Shown: piece after piece, positions 26,065 through 34,691 of the stretch | Layout: each line of letters starts with the position of its first letter | Position numbering within the stretch: the stretch's first letter is position 1 | Assembly: GCF_008629655.1 (NCBI RefSeq) | Contig: NZ_VWSG01000003.1 | Coordinates: 224,366-288,365, forward strand | Direction: 5' to 3' | DNA: 64,000 bases | From: Paenimyroides baculatum | GTDB taxonomy: Bacteria > Bacteroidota > Bacteroidia > Flavobacteriales > Flavobacteriaceae | Translations under genes and position numbers: made by a program | The notes under the pieces: generated by a model | Seen by the model: the letters and a program-made list of their open reading frames with translations, nothing else | Database searches by the model: none | What the model was told of the DNA's origin: nothing

Positions 26065-26838
26065 TTATTGAGCCATTCCTAAATAAACATCAATATTTGC
26101 AGCTTCTACCGAACTTTTGTAATTGTCTTTAATATTGGTAAACAATTTCAACGCTTCGTCTTTCTTACCCAATTCAATAGCCATTAAGCCTGCTTTATAA
26201 GCATAACGTGGCGTAGAAAAATCGTTTGGAGTATGTTCTGATGCTTTTTTGTAAAATTCAAAAGCTTCTTGTTGTTGGTTTAATTCTGCAAATGCATCAC
26301 CAATTGCACCTAACGACATTGCTTTTAAGAACAAATCTTTAGAGTTAAACTGCTCTAAATGCTGAATTGCTTCTTTAAATTTACCCATATTAAGGTACGA
26401 TGTTCCTGCATAATAATGCGCCAAATTAGCTGCATTTGTTCCGCTGTAAGTATCGGCAATTCCTAAAAAGCCCATTTTACCTTCACCACCATTTAAAGCC
26501 AAATTGTATAAAGAATCTGCTGCTTGTCCGTTAATAGCTTGATCGTAATATTGCTGTGCCTGAAACATTTCGTTTGCAGCTTCGTCTTCTTTTGGTTCCA
26601 AAATAAAGTTAGTATAACCCAAATAACCAACTGCTACAACAGCCAATGCGCCAATTGCATAAAATACTTTTGACTGGTTTAATGTAAACCAATTTCCTAT
26701 TTTATTTGCCGATGAATCTAAAGAACTAAAAACTTCTTTGGTTTCACTATGATCGTTTAACACCGCTTGGTGCGCATTTTCTTCTTTTTCTACCTCTGGT
26801 TTTTCTGGTTTATAACCTCTTTTATTATATGTTGCCAT
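26065..26838 (-). CDS. Tetratricopeptide-repeat membrane protein (YfgM-like)
   Basis: 257 residues. A charged ~55-residue N-terminus leads to one membrane helix (about 58-76, VFYAIGALAVVAVGYLGY), followed by TPR-like repeats in the periplasm (AHYYAGTSYLNMGKFKEAIQHL, AIGDAFAELNQQQEAFEFYKKA). The layout resembles YfgM, an accessory of Sec-linked folding, but this is only an architectural likeness. It is cotranscribed with ribH and has a perfect -7 element at 26863. Confidence 0.8.
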   Translation of the reverse strand: MATYNKRGYKPEKPEVEKEENAHQAVLNDHSETKEVFSSLDSSANKIGNWFTLNQSKVFYAIGALAVVAVGYLGYTNFILEPKEDEAANEMFQAQQYYDQAINGQAADSLYNLALNGGEGKMGFLGIADTYSGTNAANLAHYYAGTSYLNMGKFKEAIQHLEQFNSKDLFLKAMSLGAIGDAFAELNQQQEAFEFYKKASEHTPNDFSTPRYAYKAGLMAIELGKKDEALKLFTNIKDNYKSSVEAANIDVYLGMAQ

Positions 26839-26862
26839 AACGATGTAAGAATTTTAATCTGC

Positions 26863-26871
26863 GCAAAAATA
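26863..26871 (-). promoter_or_regulatory. -7 promoter element of the TPR-ribH operon
   Basis: The minus strand reads TATTTTTGC, a perfect TAnnTTTGY match, 24 bases before the TPR gene ATG. Confidence 0.6.
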
Positions 26872-26954
26872 GGATTTTTATCTAAATTTAAAAGTCTATT
26901 TGTTAGATATTTTTCAGAAATTTGCTTTTTAATTCAATTAATAAAACTGCTTTT

Positions 26955-28040
26955 GTGAATTTAGAGCAAATACATATCCTTAATTTTAAAAATATTCCCG
27001 AAAAAACACTTCATTTTACTAAAAAAATCAACTGTTTTGTAGGAAAAAACGGTCAGGGAAAAACCAACCTGCTCGATGCTATTTATTATTTGGCATTTGG
27101 CAAAAGTTATTTTAACCCGGTGGCTTTGCAGAATATTAAGCATAACGAAGATTTTTTTGTGGTTGAAGGTACTTTTAACAAAACCGACAAGCGCGAACAA
27201 ATTGTGTGCAGTTTAAAAAAAGGACAAAAAAAGGTTTTAAAACGTAACGGAAAAATTTACGATAAGTTTGCCGATCATGTGGGTTTGATTCCGTTAGTTA
27301 TGATTTCGCCGAGCGATCAGGATTTGATTTCGGAAGGAAGTGAAACCCGCAGAAAGTTTATCGATTTGGTAATTTCACAGCAAAACAGTCAGTATTTGCA
27401 GCAGTTGATCCAATATCAGAAAGTGCTGATGCAACGTAACGCTTTATTGAAATATTTTGCTTTAAACCGAGTTTTCGAAACTGATACCTTAACTATTTAC
27501 AACGAACAACTGCATCATTTAGGAACGGAAATTCATAAGAAACGAAGCGAATTTATTGAAGAGTTTAATCCGATCTTTCAAAAATACCACCAACAGATTA
27601 CCGGCAATAGCGAATCGGTAGAAATTAAGTACGAAAGTCAGCTACATGAAAAACCTTTAATTGATCTTTTTAATGATTTTTTACAGAAAGACCGTGTGCT
27701 GCAATATACATCGGTAGGAATTCATAAAGACGATTTATTGTTTGAAATCAACGGACATTCTATTAAAAAATACGGATCGCAAGGTCAGCAAAAATCCTTA
27801 TTGATCGCTTTAAAACTGGCACAGTTCGATTTTATAAAGAAACAAAGCGGCGTACTGCCCATTTTATTGTTCGATGATATTTTTGATAAGTTGGATGCCG
27901 ATAGAGTGCAACAGATTATTGAAATGGTAAATAATGCTACTTTTGGTCAGCTTTTTATTACCGATACACATGAAGATCGAACGGAACTTATTGTAAAATC
28001 GACCAATTTAGATTACGAAATTTTTAAAATATCTAACTAA
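26955..28040 (+). CDS. recF: DNA replication/repair protein RecF
   Basis: 361 residues from GTG 26955, which gives the standard start [16 protein letters not shown] 26922 would add 11 residues. Walker [14 protein letters not shown], the central region [20 protein letters not shown] and the signature/Walker B region [18 protein letters not shown] with [11 protein letters not shown] are all present. It loads RecA at gapped DNA with RecOR. It is divergent from the TPR gene. Confidence 0.95.
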   Translation: MNLEQIHILNFKNIPEKTLHFTKKINCFVGKNGQGKTNLLDAIYYLAFGKSYFNPVALQNIKHNEDFFVVEGTFNKTDKREQIVCSLKKGQKKVLKRNGKIYDKFADHVGLIPLVMISPSDQDLISEGSETRRKFIDLVISQQNSQYLQQLIQYQKVLMQRNALLKYFALNRVFETDTLTIYNEQLHHLGTEIHKKRSEFIEEFNPIFQKYHQQITGNSESVEIKYESQLHEKPLIDLFNDFLQKDRVLQYTSVGIHKDDLLFEINGHSIKKYGSQGQQKSLLIALKLAQFDFIKKQSGVLPILLFDDIFDKLDADRVQQIIEMVNNATFGQLFITDTHEDRTELIVKSTNLDYEIFKISN

Positions 28041-28080
28041 ACAAAAAGGGTTTTTCGTTTATTTGTACAAATTTTCAACT

Positions 28081-29091
28081 ATGCAGTTCAATCAGTCTTT
28101 AAAAAATTACAATACGTTTGGGATCAGTGTAAATGCAGCCGCTTTTGTTGATATTACTTCGGTAGATCAGTTAAAACAGGTCATTCAGCAAAATAGCAAT
28201 AAACTGCCTCTATTTATTTTAAGCGGCGGAAGCAATATGCTGCTTACAAAGGATGTTGATGCGCTTGTTTTACATTTAAACACCAAAGGAATTGAAGTTG
28301 TGAACGAAGACCATGATTTTGTTTGGATACAAGCACAAGCAGGCGAAATTTGGCACGACTTTGTTTTGAACACGGTTAACAGAAATTTAGGTGGATTGGA
28401 AAATTTATCGCTGATTCCCGGTAAAGTTGGATCCTCTCCTATTCAGAACATTGGTGCGTATGGCGTGGAAATTAAAGATACTTTTCACAACTTAACTGCC
28501 TTGAATCTGGAAACTTTGCAAATTGAAATTTTTTCAAATACCGATTGTGAATTCGGGTATCGCGAAAGTGTTTTCAAAAACAAGCTGAAAGATAAATACA
28601 TTATTACATCGGTTACTTTTAAACTAAAAAAAGCAACACATATTCTGCATACATCATACGGAGCCATTCAACAAGAATTGGATACGCAAAATATTTCGAA
28701 CCCAACGATTAAAGATGTAAGCAATGCGGTAATCGTAATCCGTCAGTCGAAATTACCAGATCCAAAAGAAATTGGAAACAGCGGAAGTTTCTTTAAAAAT
28801 CCTGTGATCGATAAAAGCTTTTATCAATCATTATTAGAAAAAAATCCGGATATTCCACATTATCCTGTAAATGATACTCAAGTTAAAGTTCCTGCGGGCT
28901 GGTTAATTGAACAAGCTGGTTTAAAAGGCTACCGCAAAGGCGATGCCGGCGTACATACAAAACAGGCTTTGGTGTTGGTTAATTATGGCAACGCAACCGG
29001 CGAAGAACTAATTAATCTGGCTAAATACGTGCAAGCAACTGTTTTGCAGAAATTCGGTATTGAAATTAACCCCGAAGTGAATATTATTTAA
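28081..29091 (+). CDS. murB: UDP-N-acetylmuramate dehydrogenase MurB
   Basis: 336 residues from ATG 28081; the open frame reaches TTG 28063 but family proteins begin near NQSLKNYNTFGI. FAD-binding motifs LSGGSNML, GLENLSLIPGKVGSSPIQNIGAYG and the type I C-terminal GNSGSFFKNP with catalytic Ser, then AGWLIEQAGLKGYRKGDAGVH, are clear. It reduces UDP-GlcNAc-enolpyruvate in peptidoglycan synthesis. It follows recF by 40 bases. Confidence 0.95.
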   Translation: MQFNQSLKNYNTFGISVNAAAFVDITSVDQLKQVIQQNSNKLPLFILSGGSNMLLTKDVDALVLHLNTKGIEVVNEDHDFVWIQAQAGEIWHDFVLNTVNRNLGGLENLSLIPGKVGSSPIQNIGAYGVEIKDTFHNLTALNLETLQIEIFSNTDCEFGYRESVFKNKLKDKYIITSVTFKLKKATHILHTSYGAIQQELDTQNISNPTIKDVSNAVIVIRQSKLPDPKEIGNSGSFFKNPVIDKSFYQSLLEKNPDIPHYPVNDTQVKVPAGWLIEQAGLKGYRKGDAGVHTKQALVLVNYGNATGEELINLAKYVQATVLQKFGIEINPEVNII

Positions 29092-29100
29092 TTTTTAAAC

Positions 29101-29132
29101 TTGTAGTTCGTTAACATTTAAAGTATTTTTGC
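29101..29132 (+). promoter_or_regulatory. Promoter of the glycosyltransferase gene
   Basis: A -33 TTG at 29101-29103 and a perfect -7 TATTTTTGC at 29124-29132 with 20 bases between them, 18 bases before the ATG. Confidence 0.75.
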
Positions 29133-29150
29133 AGCTATTTAAAACACCCT

Positions 29151-30245
29151 ATGGCATTAACACTACTTTATATTTTAGCAGGTTTATTTATTGTTTTACT
29201 GGTATATTATTTAGGCATTTTCGCAGGATCTATATTCAGCAAACCGCACGAAACCAACGCCAAACGCATACCGGTTTCGGTAATTGTATATGCTAAAAAC
29301 AACAGTGCCGAACTGCTTAATTTACTGCCTGTTTTACTCAATCAGAATTACCATCAGTTTGAACTGGTTTTGGTAAACAACGCTTCTACCGATGATACGT
29401 TACATTTAATTAAAGAATATGCGTTAATGTACCCGAACATTAGAATTGTTGATGTGGTGAACAACGAAACTTTTTGGGGAAATAAAAAATATGCTATTAC
29501 TTTGGCAATTAAAGCCAGCAAATACGAATATTTGGTTTGCATTGATGCCGATAAAAAAATACATTCTAACAACTGGCTGGTTCAGTTAACATCGCATTTC
29601 ACATTAAACAAAACCATTATTTTAGGATCGTTTTTTTACAGAAAACAAAAAGGATTCTTCAACAAATACTTGCGGTTTTTTCATACCATGCAGCAAATTC
29701 AGTCGGTTGCTTGGACAAAAATAAGTCAGCCTTACAGTTTAAATTTGCAGCAAATCGCCTTTAAAAAAGAAGATTTTTACAACGTAAACGGGTTTATCAG
29801 CCACATGCAGAAACCTTTCTTTATGGACGAATATCTGGTGAACGATGCGTCAACATCAAAAAACACCACGATTTGCGAACATCCCGATGCCATGATTGAA
29901 ACCGAATCGCTAAATCGTGCCGATTTCAAAATCTTTAAAAATCAGCAAATCAAACTATTATCAAACTTTAAAGGATCAGCAGCATTTAAAATCAAACTTT
30001 TTAATTTGTTTCAATTTTTGTTTTTTGTTATTGCAATTGCATCGTTCATAACCCTTGAATATTGGTACGTAACGCTTGCAATTGTGCTTTTACGCTACCT
30101 GATTATCTGGATATTGTTTGCAAAAGCAGCCAAAAAATTCCGTTACAACGATCTTGCTTTTTACTTTCCTTTATTCGATTTGTTTTATATCTTTATGCAG
30201 ATTCAACTATTTTTAGGAAATCTTTTCAAAAAATCAACAACGTAG
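29151..30245 (+). CDS. Membrane-bound family 2 glycosyltransferase
   Basis: 364 residues. One N-terminal membrane helix (residues about 3-27), a GT2 domain with VSVIVYAKNNSAELL, LVLVNNASTDDTLHLI and CIDADKKIHSNNWL (the metal-binding DxD), then two or three C-terminal membrane helices. It transfers a sugar from a nucleotide donor to a lipid or polysaccharide on the inner membrane; donor and acceptor are unknown. The sigma-factor gene starts one base after its stop region, so the two are cotranscribed. Confidence 0.87.
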   Translation: MALTLLYILAGLFIVLLVYYLGIFAGSIFSKPHETNAKRIPVSVIVYAKNNSAELLNLLPVLLNQNYHQFELVLVNNASTDDTLHLIKEYALMYPNIRIVDVVNNETFWGNKKYAITLAIKASKYEYLVCIDADKKIHSNNWLVQLTSHFTLNKTIILGSFFYRKQKGFFNKYLRFFHTMQQIQSVAWTKISQPYSLNLQQIAFKKEDFYNVNGFISHMQKPFFMDEYLVNDASTSKNTTICEHPDAMIETESLNRADFKIFKNQQIKLLSNFKGSAAFKIKLFNLFQFLFFVIAIASFITLEYWYVTLAIVLLRYLIIWILFAKAAKKFRYNDLAFYFPLFDLFYIFMQIQLFLGNLFKKSTT

Positions 30246-30246
30246 C

Positions 30247-30816
30247 GTGGGACAAAAACCGGCAAGTGAAATCGCAGTTTTAATAGAAAATGCAAAAACA
30301 GGAAGTCAGACTGCTTTTACTGCCCTGTTGGATATTTATTGGACAGAAGTGTATCATTTTATATTGAAGAGAACCGAAAATGAAACCGATGCCGAAGATA
30401 TTACCATTGAAACTTTTGCCAAAGCTTTTGATAAACTTACACAATACAAAACCGAATTTGCATTTAACACATGGCTAATTGCCATTGCAAAAAATGTTCA
30501 TATTGATTTAATTAGAAAGCGAAAAAGCAATGATATTGTCAATTTAAACGAAAACGAGGAATATTTGTTTGATACCCTTGCTGATGACGATACGCTGGAA
30601 GATCAGTTGATTTACGAACAAAATTTGGCGACGTTAAAACTTTGTATTAAACAGTTAAAACCTCATTATCAGCAGATTATTCAGTTGCGTTATTTTCAGG
30701 AACGAAGTTATAACGAAATTGCCGAAATAATCAATGAACCTTTAAACAACGTAAAAATTAAGATTTTGCGTGCCAAAAAACTGTTGACTGAATTGATTAA
30801 AAAGCAAAACGAGTAG
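30247..30816 (+). CDS. ECF-type RNA polymerase sigma factor
   Basis: 189 residues from GTG 30247. Region 2 reads ETDAEDITIETFAKAFDKLTQYKTEFAFNTWLIAIAKNVHIDLIRKRK, region 4 reads LKPHYQQIIQLRYFQERSYNEIAEIINEPLNNVKIKILRAKKLL. No anti-sigma gene follows; instead a Crp-type regulator starts 2 bases downstream. A recognised regulon cannot be named. In Flavobacteriaceae a similar sigma gene follows a GT2 gene, which suggests a conserved pair. Confidence 0.9.
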   Translation: MGQKPASEIAVLIENAKTGSQTAFTALLDIYWTEVYHFILKRTENETDAEDITIETFAKAFDKLTQYKTEFAFNTWLIAIAKNVHIDLIRKRKSNDIVNLNENEEYLFDTLADDDTLEDQLIYEQNLATLKLCIKQLKPHYQQIIQLRYFQERSYNEIAEIINEPLNNVKIKILRAKKLLTELIKKQNE

Positions 30817-30818
30817 TT

Positions 30819-31394
30819 ATGGTTGAACTATTCAAAGCGCATTTAGAAAAATTTGTTTCGATAACAGATGCTGAATTCTCGGAAATAATCTCTTTTTTTG
30901 ATGTAAGATTGGTTCGCAAAAAGGAAAATCTTTTGGAAGAAGGACAAATCTGCAAAGAACATTTTTTTGTTTTAAAGGGAATTTTACGCAAATTCTATAT
31001 CAACGAAAAAGGATCTGAACAAACTACCGAATTTGCTATTGAAAACTGGTGGATCACAGATAATATGGCGTACGAACATCAATCTCAAACCGATTTTTAC
31101 ATTCAGGCAGTAGAAAAAACAGAGCTTTTAGTCATCAGTCAAAAAAATCAGGAATTGCTTTTAAGTCAATTTCCACAATTAGAAAGGTATTTCCGGTTTG
31201 TTTATCAGCGTGCTTACGCAGCTACACAAATGCGCATAAAGTATATTTTTTCGCTTGCCAAAGATGAATTTTATTTTCAGCTTTTAAAGAAACATCCCGA
31301 ATTTGTTCAGCGTGTTCCGCAATATTTAATCGCATCTTTTTTAGGTTTTACTCCCGAATATTTAAGTGAAATTCGCAAGAAAAATCTTTCTTAA
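30819..31394 (+). CDS. Crp/Fnr family transcriptional regulator
   Basis: 191 residues. Residues about 1-110 form the cyclic-nucleotide-binding fold (ENLLEEGQICKEHFFVLKGILRKFY, TTEFAIENWWITDNM), and the C-terminus has a winged HTH with VPQYLIASFLGFTPEYLSEIRKK. The phosphate-binding RxA signature of cAMP-binding members is not evident, as is usual in Bacteroidota members. It probably regulates the AhpD-like gene 64 bases downstream, an inference from adjacency. Confidence 0.88.
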   Translation: MVELFKAHLEKFVSITDAEFSEIISFFDVRLVRKKENLLEEGQICKEHFFVLKGILRKFYINEKGSEQTTEFAIENWWITDNMAYEHQSQTDFYIQAVEKTELLVISQKNQELLLSQFPQLERYFRFVYQRAYAATQMRIKYIFSLAKDEFYFQLLKKHPEFVQRVPQYLIASFLGFTPEYLSEIRKKNLS

Positions 31395-31458
31395 ACCTGT
31401 TTAAGTTTTTGCATAAAACTGTTTCTCAACTTTGTATCAGATAAAAAACTAAGAAATC

Positions 31459-31905
31459 ATGACAAAACGTATTAACATTAACAAAGTAGCGCCACAGGCT
31501 TTCAAAGCTATGTTTGGTTTAGAAACTTTTCTTGCAGGTGCAGAAATCTCAAAAACATTAAAAGAATTGATAAAAATTCGCGCTTCGCAAATAAACGACT
31601 GTGCTTATTGTATTGATATGCACACAAAAGACGCACTGAAAAACGGCGAAACCAATCAACGTATTTTTCTATTGAGTGCTTGGAAAGAAGCGAAATCTTT
31701 CTTTACAGAAGAAGAACAGGCGGTTTTGGTAATGACCGAAGAAATTACATTGATCAGCCAAAATGGTTTGAGCGAAGAGGCTTATGAAAATGCTTCAAAA
31801 TTCTTTAGCGAAAATCAGATTGCTGAAATCATTATGGCAATTGTAACCATTAACGCATGGAACCGAATTGCAGTGAGCACGCATTTGCAGGTTGGGGAGT
31901 TTTAA
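31459..31905 (+). CDS. Carboxymuconolactone decarboxylase / AhpD-like protein
   Basis: 148 residues, cytosolic. KELIKIRASQINDCAYCIDMHTKDALKNGE gives the AhpD-type CxxC with the downstream His, the peroxidatic centre of the family. It probably acts as an alkylhydroperoxidase or disulfide reductase. A Crp-type regulator gene lies immediately upstream; a degenerate -7 (CAACTTTGT near 31428) suggests its own promoter. Confidence 0.88.
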   Translation: MTKRININKVAPQAFKAMFGLETFLAGAEISKTLKELIKIRASQINDCAYCIDMHTKDALKNGETNQRIFLLSAWKEAKSFFTEEEQAVLVMTEEITLISQNGLSEEAYENASKFFSENQIAEIIMAIVTINAWNRIAVSTHLQVGEF

Positions 31906-31956
31906 TAAACCGTAAGTTTCATCCCAAACTTGATTTGGAATCTCATTATATTTCAC

Positions 31957-31987
31957 AAAAAATCCAATCAGCTGATCGGATTTTTTT
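31957..31987. terminator. Bidirectional terminator between AhpD-like gene and hisS
   Basis: An A run, a near-perfect palindrome AATCCAATCAGCTGATCGGATT and a T run lie between two convergent genes and overlap the hisS 3' end. Confidence 0.8.
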
Positions 31988-33644
31988 ATTTCAATAAAGT
32001 TTGTTTTAACTCTTGTAATGTAACGTTTTGTTGTTCGCCTGAAATTAAGTTTTTTAAACCAAAAATATTTTGTTGCATTTCGGTTTCACCAACAATAACA
32101 GCATATTTAATTCCTTTTTTCTCGGCAAACTGAAATTGTTTTGCCATTTTAGCTTTATCGGGATACAATTCAGCATTCACTCCGGCTTCACGCAATTCAC
32201 GAATAACTTTTAAGCAGTATTTAGCTTCATTATCGCCAAAATTTAAGAACAAAACATCGGTAACATTTGATACGGTTTCAGGAAAAACATTCAATTCTTC
32301 AATAACCAGATAAATTCTGTCTAAACCAAACGAAATACCTACACCACTCATATTTTTCAAACCGAAAATTCCTGTCAAATCATCGTAACGACCACCGCCA
32401 CCGATTGATCCCAACTTAACGGTTTCTGGTGCGGCAACTTCAAAAATGGCTCCGGTATAATAATTTAAACCACGCGCCAATGTAACATCTAAATTTAATG
32501 TTGCTGATTTTAATCCTAATTCTTCTACGGTTTCGCAGATAAATGTCAGCTCGTCTACACCTTTAGTTCCTTCAACCGATGATGCTAACAATTCACGTAA
32601 TTGATTCAGTTTTTCGGTTAACGATCCATTAAAATTGAATAACGGTTGTACTTCAAACAAAGCTTCTTCAGAAATTCCTTTAGCCAACATTTCTGCCTTA
32701 ACGCCATCTTCACCAATTTTGTCTAATTTATCTAAAGCAACGGTAAAATCAATCAGCTTGTCGCTTGCACCAATAACTTCGGCAATACCCGACAATATTT
32801 TTCGGTTGTTGATTTTTATAGTAACGCCCTCAACCTTTAAATCGCTAAAAACGGCATCGTACAACTGCACCAATTCTACTTCTTGCCATAATGATGTTGA
32901 TCCAACAACATCGGCATCGCACTGATAAAATTCGCGGAAACGACCTTTTTGCGGACGATCGGCACGCCAAACCGGCTGAATCTGATATCTTTTAAAAGGA
33001 AACTCCAATTCGTTTTGATGCTGAACTACGAAACGAGCAAACGGAACCGTTAAATCGTAACGCAACGCTTTTTCGGAAATATAATTTCCTACATATTTCG
33101 TTCCTAATTTATAATAAAACTCACCAAATATAGAAACACCTACAGATTTTTCATTTTTTTCTAAATCTTCAATATTTGAATATGTATCAGTATAATTCTT
33201 TAAGTAAAACCAAAGATCTTTAGAAAATTGAATTTCATTAATCTTATTTTCACTTCCAAAAATCTTATTAAATCTCTCCTTTATAATTTTTGGTAAATTT
33301 TCGTTTATGAAATAATTATATTTTTCACCTAAATAGAATTCAAATCCATTTTCTTTCAAATTACTGATGTGCGAAGACAAAATATCTAATATAATTTCAA
33401 TCAGAAATTTATTATACTTCTCTAAAAAATCGCCTGAATTTAAAATCTTAAAAATTAAACGGTCGCCTTCTTCCCCATATTTTCCCATTAAGGTTTCAGA
33501 ATTTTCAAACGAAGGTGTTTCAATTGGTTGAAAACCGTTGCGTTCAAAATGCTTTTTTATAACAGATATGATGTATTGACGCTTTGCTACTTCAATCGGA
33601 GAAAAATCTCTGGTTCCTTTTGGAATACTTGGTTTTTGTGCCAT
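31986..33644 (-). CDS. hisS: Histidine--tRNA ligase with a large internal insertion
   Basis: 552 residues from ATG 33644 (the frame continues 8 codons upstream). Class II motifs: motif 1 area [20 protein letters not shown], motif 2 [20 protein letters not shown], the histidine-A region [12 protein letters not shown], and motif 3 [18 protein letters not shown], then the anticodon domain. Ordinary family members are near 455-460 residues. Here an extra block of about 95-110 residues (roughly 75-187) separates [10 protein letters not shown] from [19 protein letters not shown]; it is very AT-rich but in frame. Charging of tRNA-His is otherwise expected to be normal. Confidence 0.95.
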   Translation of the reverse strand: MAQKPSIPKGTRDFSPIEVAKRQYIISVIKKHFERNGFQPIETPSFENSETLMGKYGEEGDRLIFKILNSGDFLEKYNKFLIEIILDILSSHISNLKENGFEFYLGEKYNYFINENLPKIIKERFNKIFGSENKINEIQFSKDLWFYLKNYTDTYSNIEDLEKNEKSVGVSIFGEFYYKLGTKYVGNYISEKALRYDLTVPFARFVVQHQNELEFPFKRYQIQPVWRADRPQKGRFREFYQCDADVVGSTSLWQEVELVQLYDAVFSDLKVEGVTIKINNRKILSGIAEVIGASDKLIDFTVALDKLDKIGEDGVKAEMLAKGISEEALFEVQPLFNFNGSLTEKLNQLRELLASSVEGTKGVDELTFICETVEELGLKSATLNLDVTLARGLNYYTGAIFEVAAPETVKLGSIGGGGRYDDLTGIFGLKNMSGVGISFGLDRIYLVIEELNVFPETVSNVTDVLFLNFGDNEAKYCLKVIRELREAGVNAELYPDKAKMAKQFQFAEKKGIKYAVIVGETEMQQNIFGLKNLISGEQQNVTLQELKQTLLK

Positions 33645-33671
33645 TTTAATTTTTGTTTTTAATATCAAGTG

Positions 33672-33746
33672 TCCTGCAAGGTTTTTGAAACCTTGTAGGC
33701 TTTCTTGTTGAGTTCATACCTACAAGGTCATGAAGACCTTGCAGGA
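33672..33746. repeat. Nested inverted-repeat element
   Basis: Outer arms TCCTGCAAGGT (33672-33682) and ACCTTGCAGGA (33736-33746) are perfect complements; inner arms ACCTTGTAGG (33690-33699) and CCTACAAGGT (33719-33728) are too. Each half is also nearly self-complementary (CCTGCAAGGT...ACCTTGTAGG), so the element can fold as one long stem or as two hairpins. It lies in the hisS-prmC gap. Confidence 0.75.
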
Positions 33747-33808
33747 TAATTTGTTTTTGCAAATATAATAGTTATAGTCTGAAAGTTGTAACGTCGAAAG
33801 TCGAAAGT

Positions 33809-34663
33809 TTACTTGATTGGGAAGTCCGCCTTCATCATTCGGTCGTTCTGTATAAAATCTTTTTTTAGTTCGATTGATTTGAAATATTCCGAAACCATTT
33901 CTTGCATTTCATTACTCAAATATTGATTGATCTCGAAAAACAACATTCCTTTTTCATTCAAACTTTTATGTGCTAATTGTGCAATTTTTCGATAAAAAAT
34001 CAACGGATCGTTATCGTCAACAAACAAAGCCAAATGCGGTTCGTGTTGCAAAACATTTTCGTTTATTTCTGCTTTTTCTAAATTTCGAACATACGGTGGA
34101 TTTGAAATAATGATATCATAATCATCTAATTTTTCTGTCTGCAAAATATCCTGCTGAATAAAAGTAATAGCAGCCTGCAAGTTCACTGCATTTTCTTGCG
34201 CAATTTTTAAAGCTTCAACCGAAACATCTATCGCGGAAACAATTGCCAACGGAAATTCCTTTTTAATGGTTATAGGAATACAACCCGAGCCGGTTCCAAT
34301 ATCCAACACACGCCAGTTTTTTTGCGGTTGTTTTTTCATTTCGGTTAAAACCCAATCTACCAACTCTTCAGTTTCTGGTCGTGGAATTAATGTTGCAGGC
34401 GAAACCTTAAAATCGTATCCAAAAAAATTAGCCTGTTGCGTAATATATTGAATGGGTTCATTATCTTGCAAACGATTGAAAACTTCGTCTATTTTTTGCT
34501 GATTTTCAACTAAAACCGAATCATTTCCATTCAAAACAACATCGGCTTTATTGTAATTCAACACAAATTCCATTGTCATATAAAACAAATTTAACCGCTC
34601 TGTTTCATCATAAAAAGCAGGAAGTTGGTTTAGAAATCGTTTTTTATAATCGTTTACCGTCAT
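33809..34663 (-). CDS. prmC: Peptide chain release factor N(5)-glutamine methyltransferase
   Basis: 284 residues. N-terminal helical domain with PIQYITQQANFFGYDFKV, the SAM site VLDIGTGSGCIPITI, and catalytic NPPYV in IISNPPYVRN. It methylates the Gln of the GGQ motif of release factors, so it acts on the RF2 encoded at 41270. Its start codon lies 28 bases from the divergent ribD. Confidence 0.95.
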   Translation of the reverse strand: MTVNDYKKRFLNQLPAFYDETERLNLFYMTMEFVLNYNKADVVLNGNDSVLVENQQKIDEVFNRLQDNEPIQYITQQANFFGYDFKVSPATLIPRPETEELVDWVLTEMKKQPQKNWRVLDIGTGSGCIPITIKKEFPLAIVSAIDVSVEALKIAQENAVNLQAAITFIQQDILQTEKLDDYDIIISNPPYVRNLEKAEINENVLQHEPHLALFVDDNDPLIFYRKIAQLAHKSLNEKGMLFFEINQYLSNEMQEMVSEYFKSIELKKDFIQNDRMMKADFPIK

Positions 34664-34670
34664 CTTTTTT

Positions 34671-34679
34671 TAATTTTGT
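34671..34679 (+). promoter_or_regulatory. -7 promoter element of ribD
   Basis: TAATTTTGT, a perfect TAnnTTTGY match, 12 bases before the ribD ATG. Confidence 0.6.
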
Positions 34680-34691
34680 AAAAAATTCGCC

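Noticed and set aside
33780..33808. Two copies of GTCGAAA before the prmC stop
   Set aside because: A two-unit 7-base repeat is too short to support a real tandem repeat element.
34664..34691. FMN riboswitch ahead of ribD
   Set aside because: The leader is only 28 bases and contains a -7 promoter element; no room for the aptamer.
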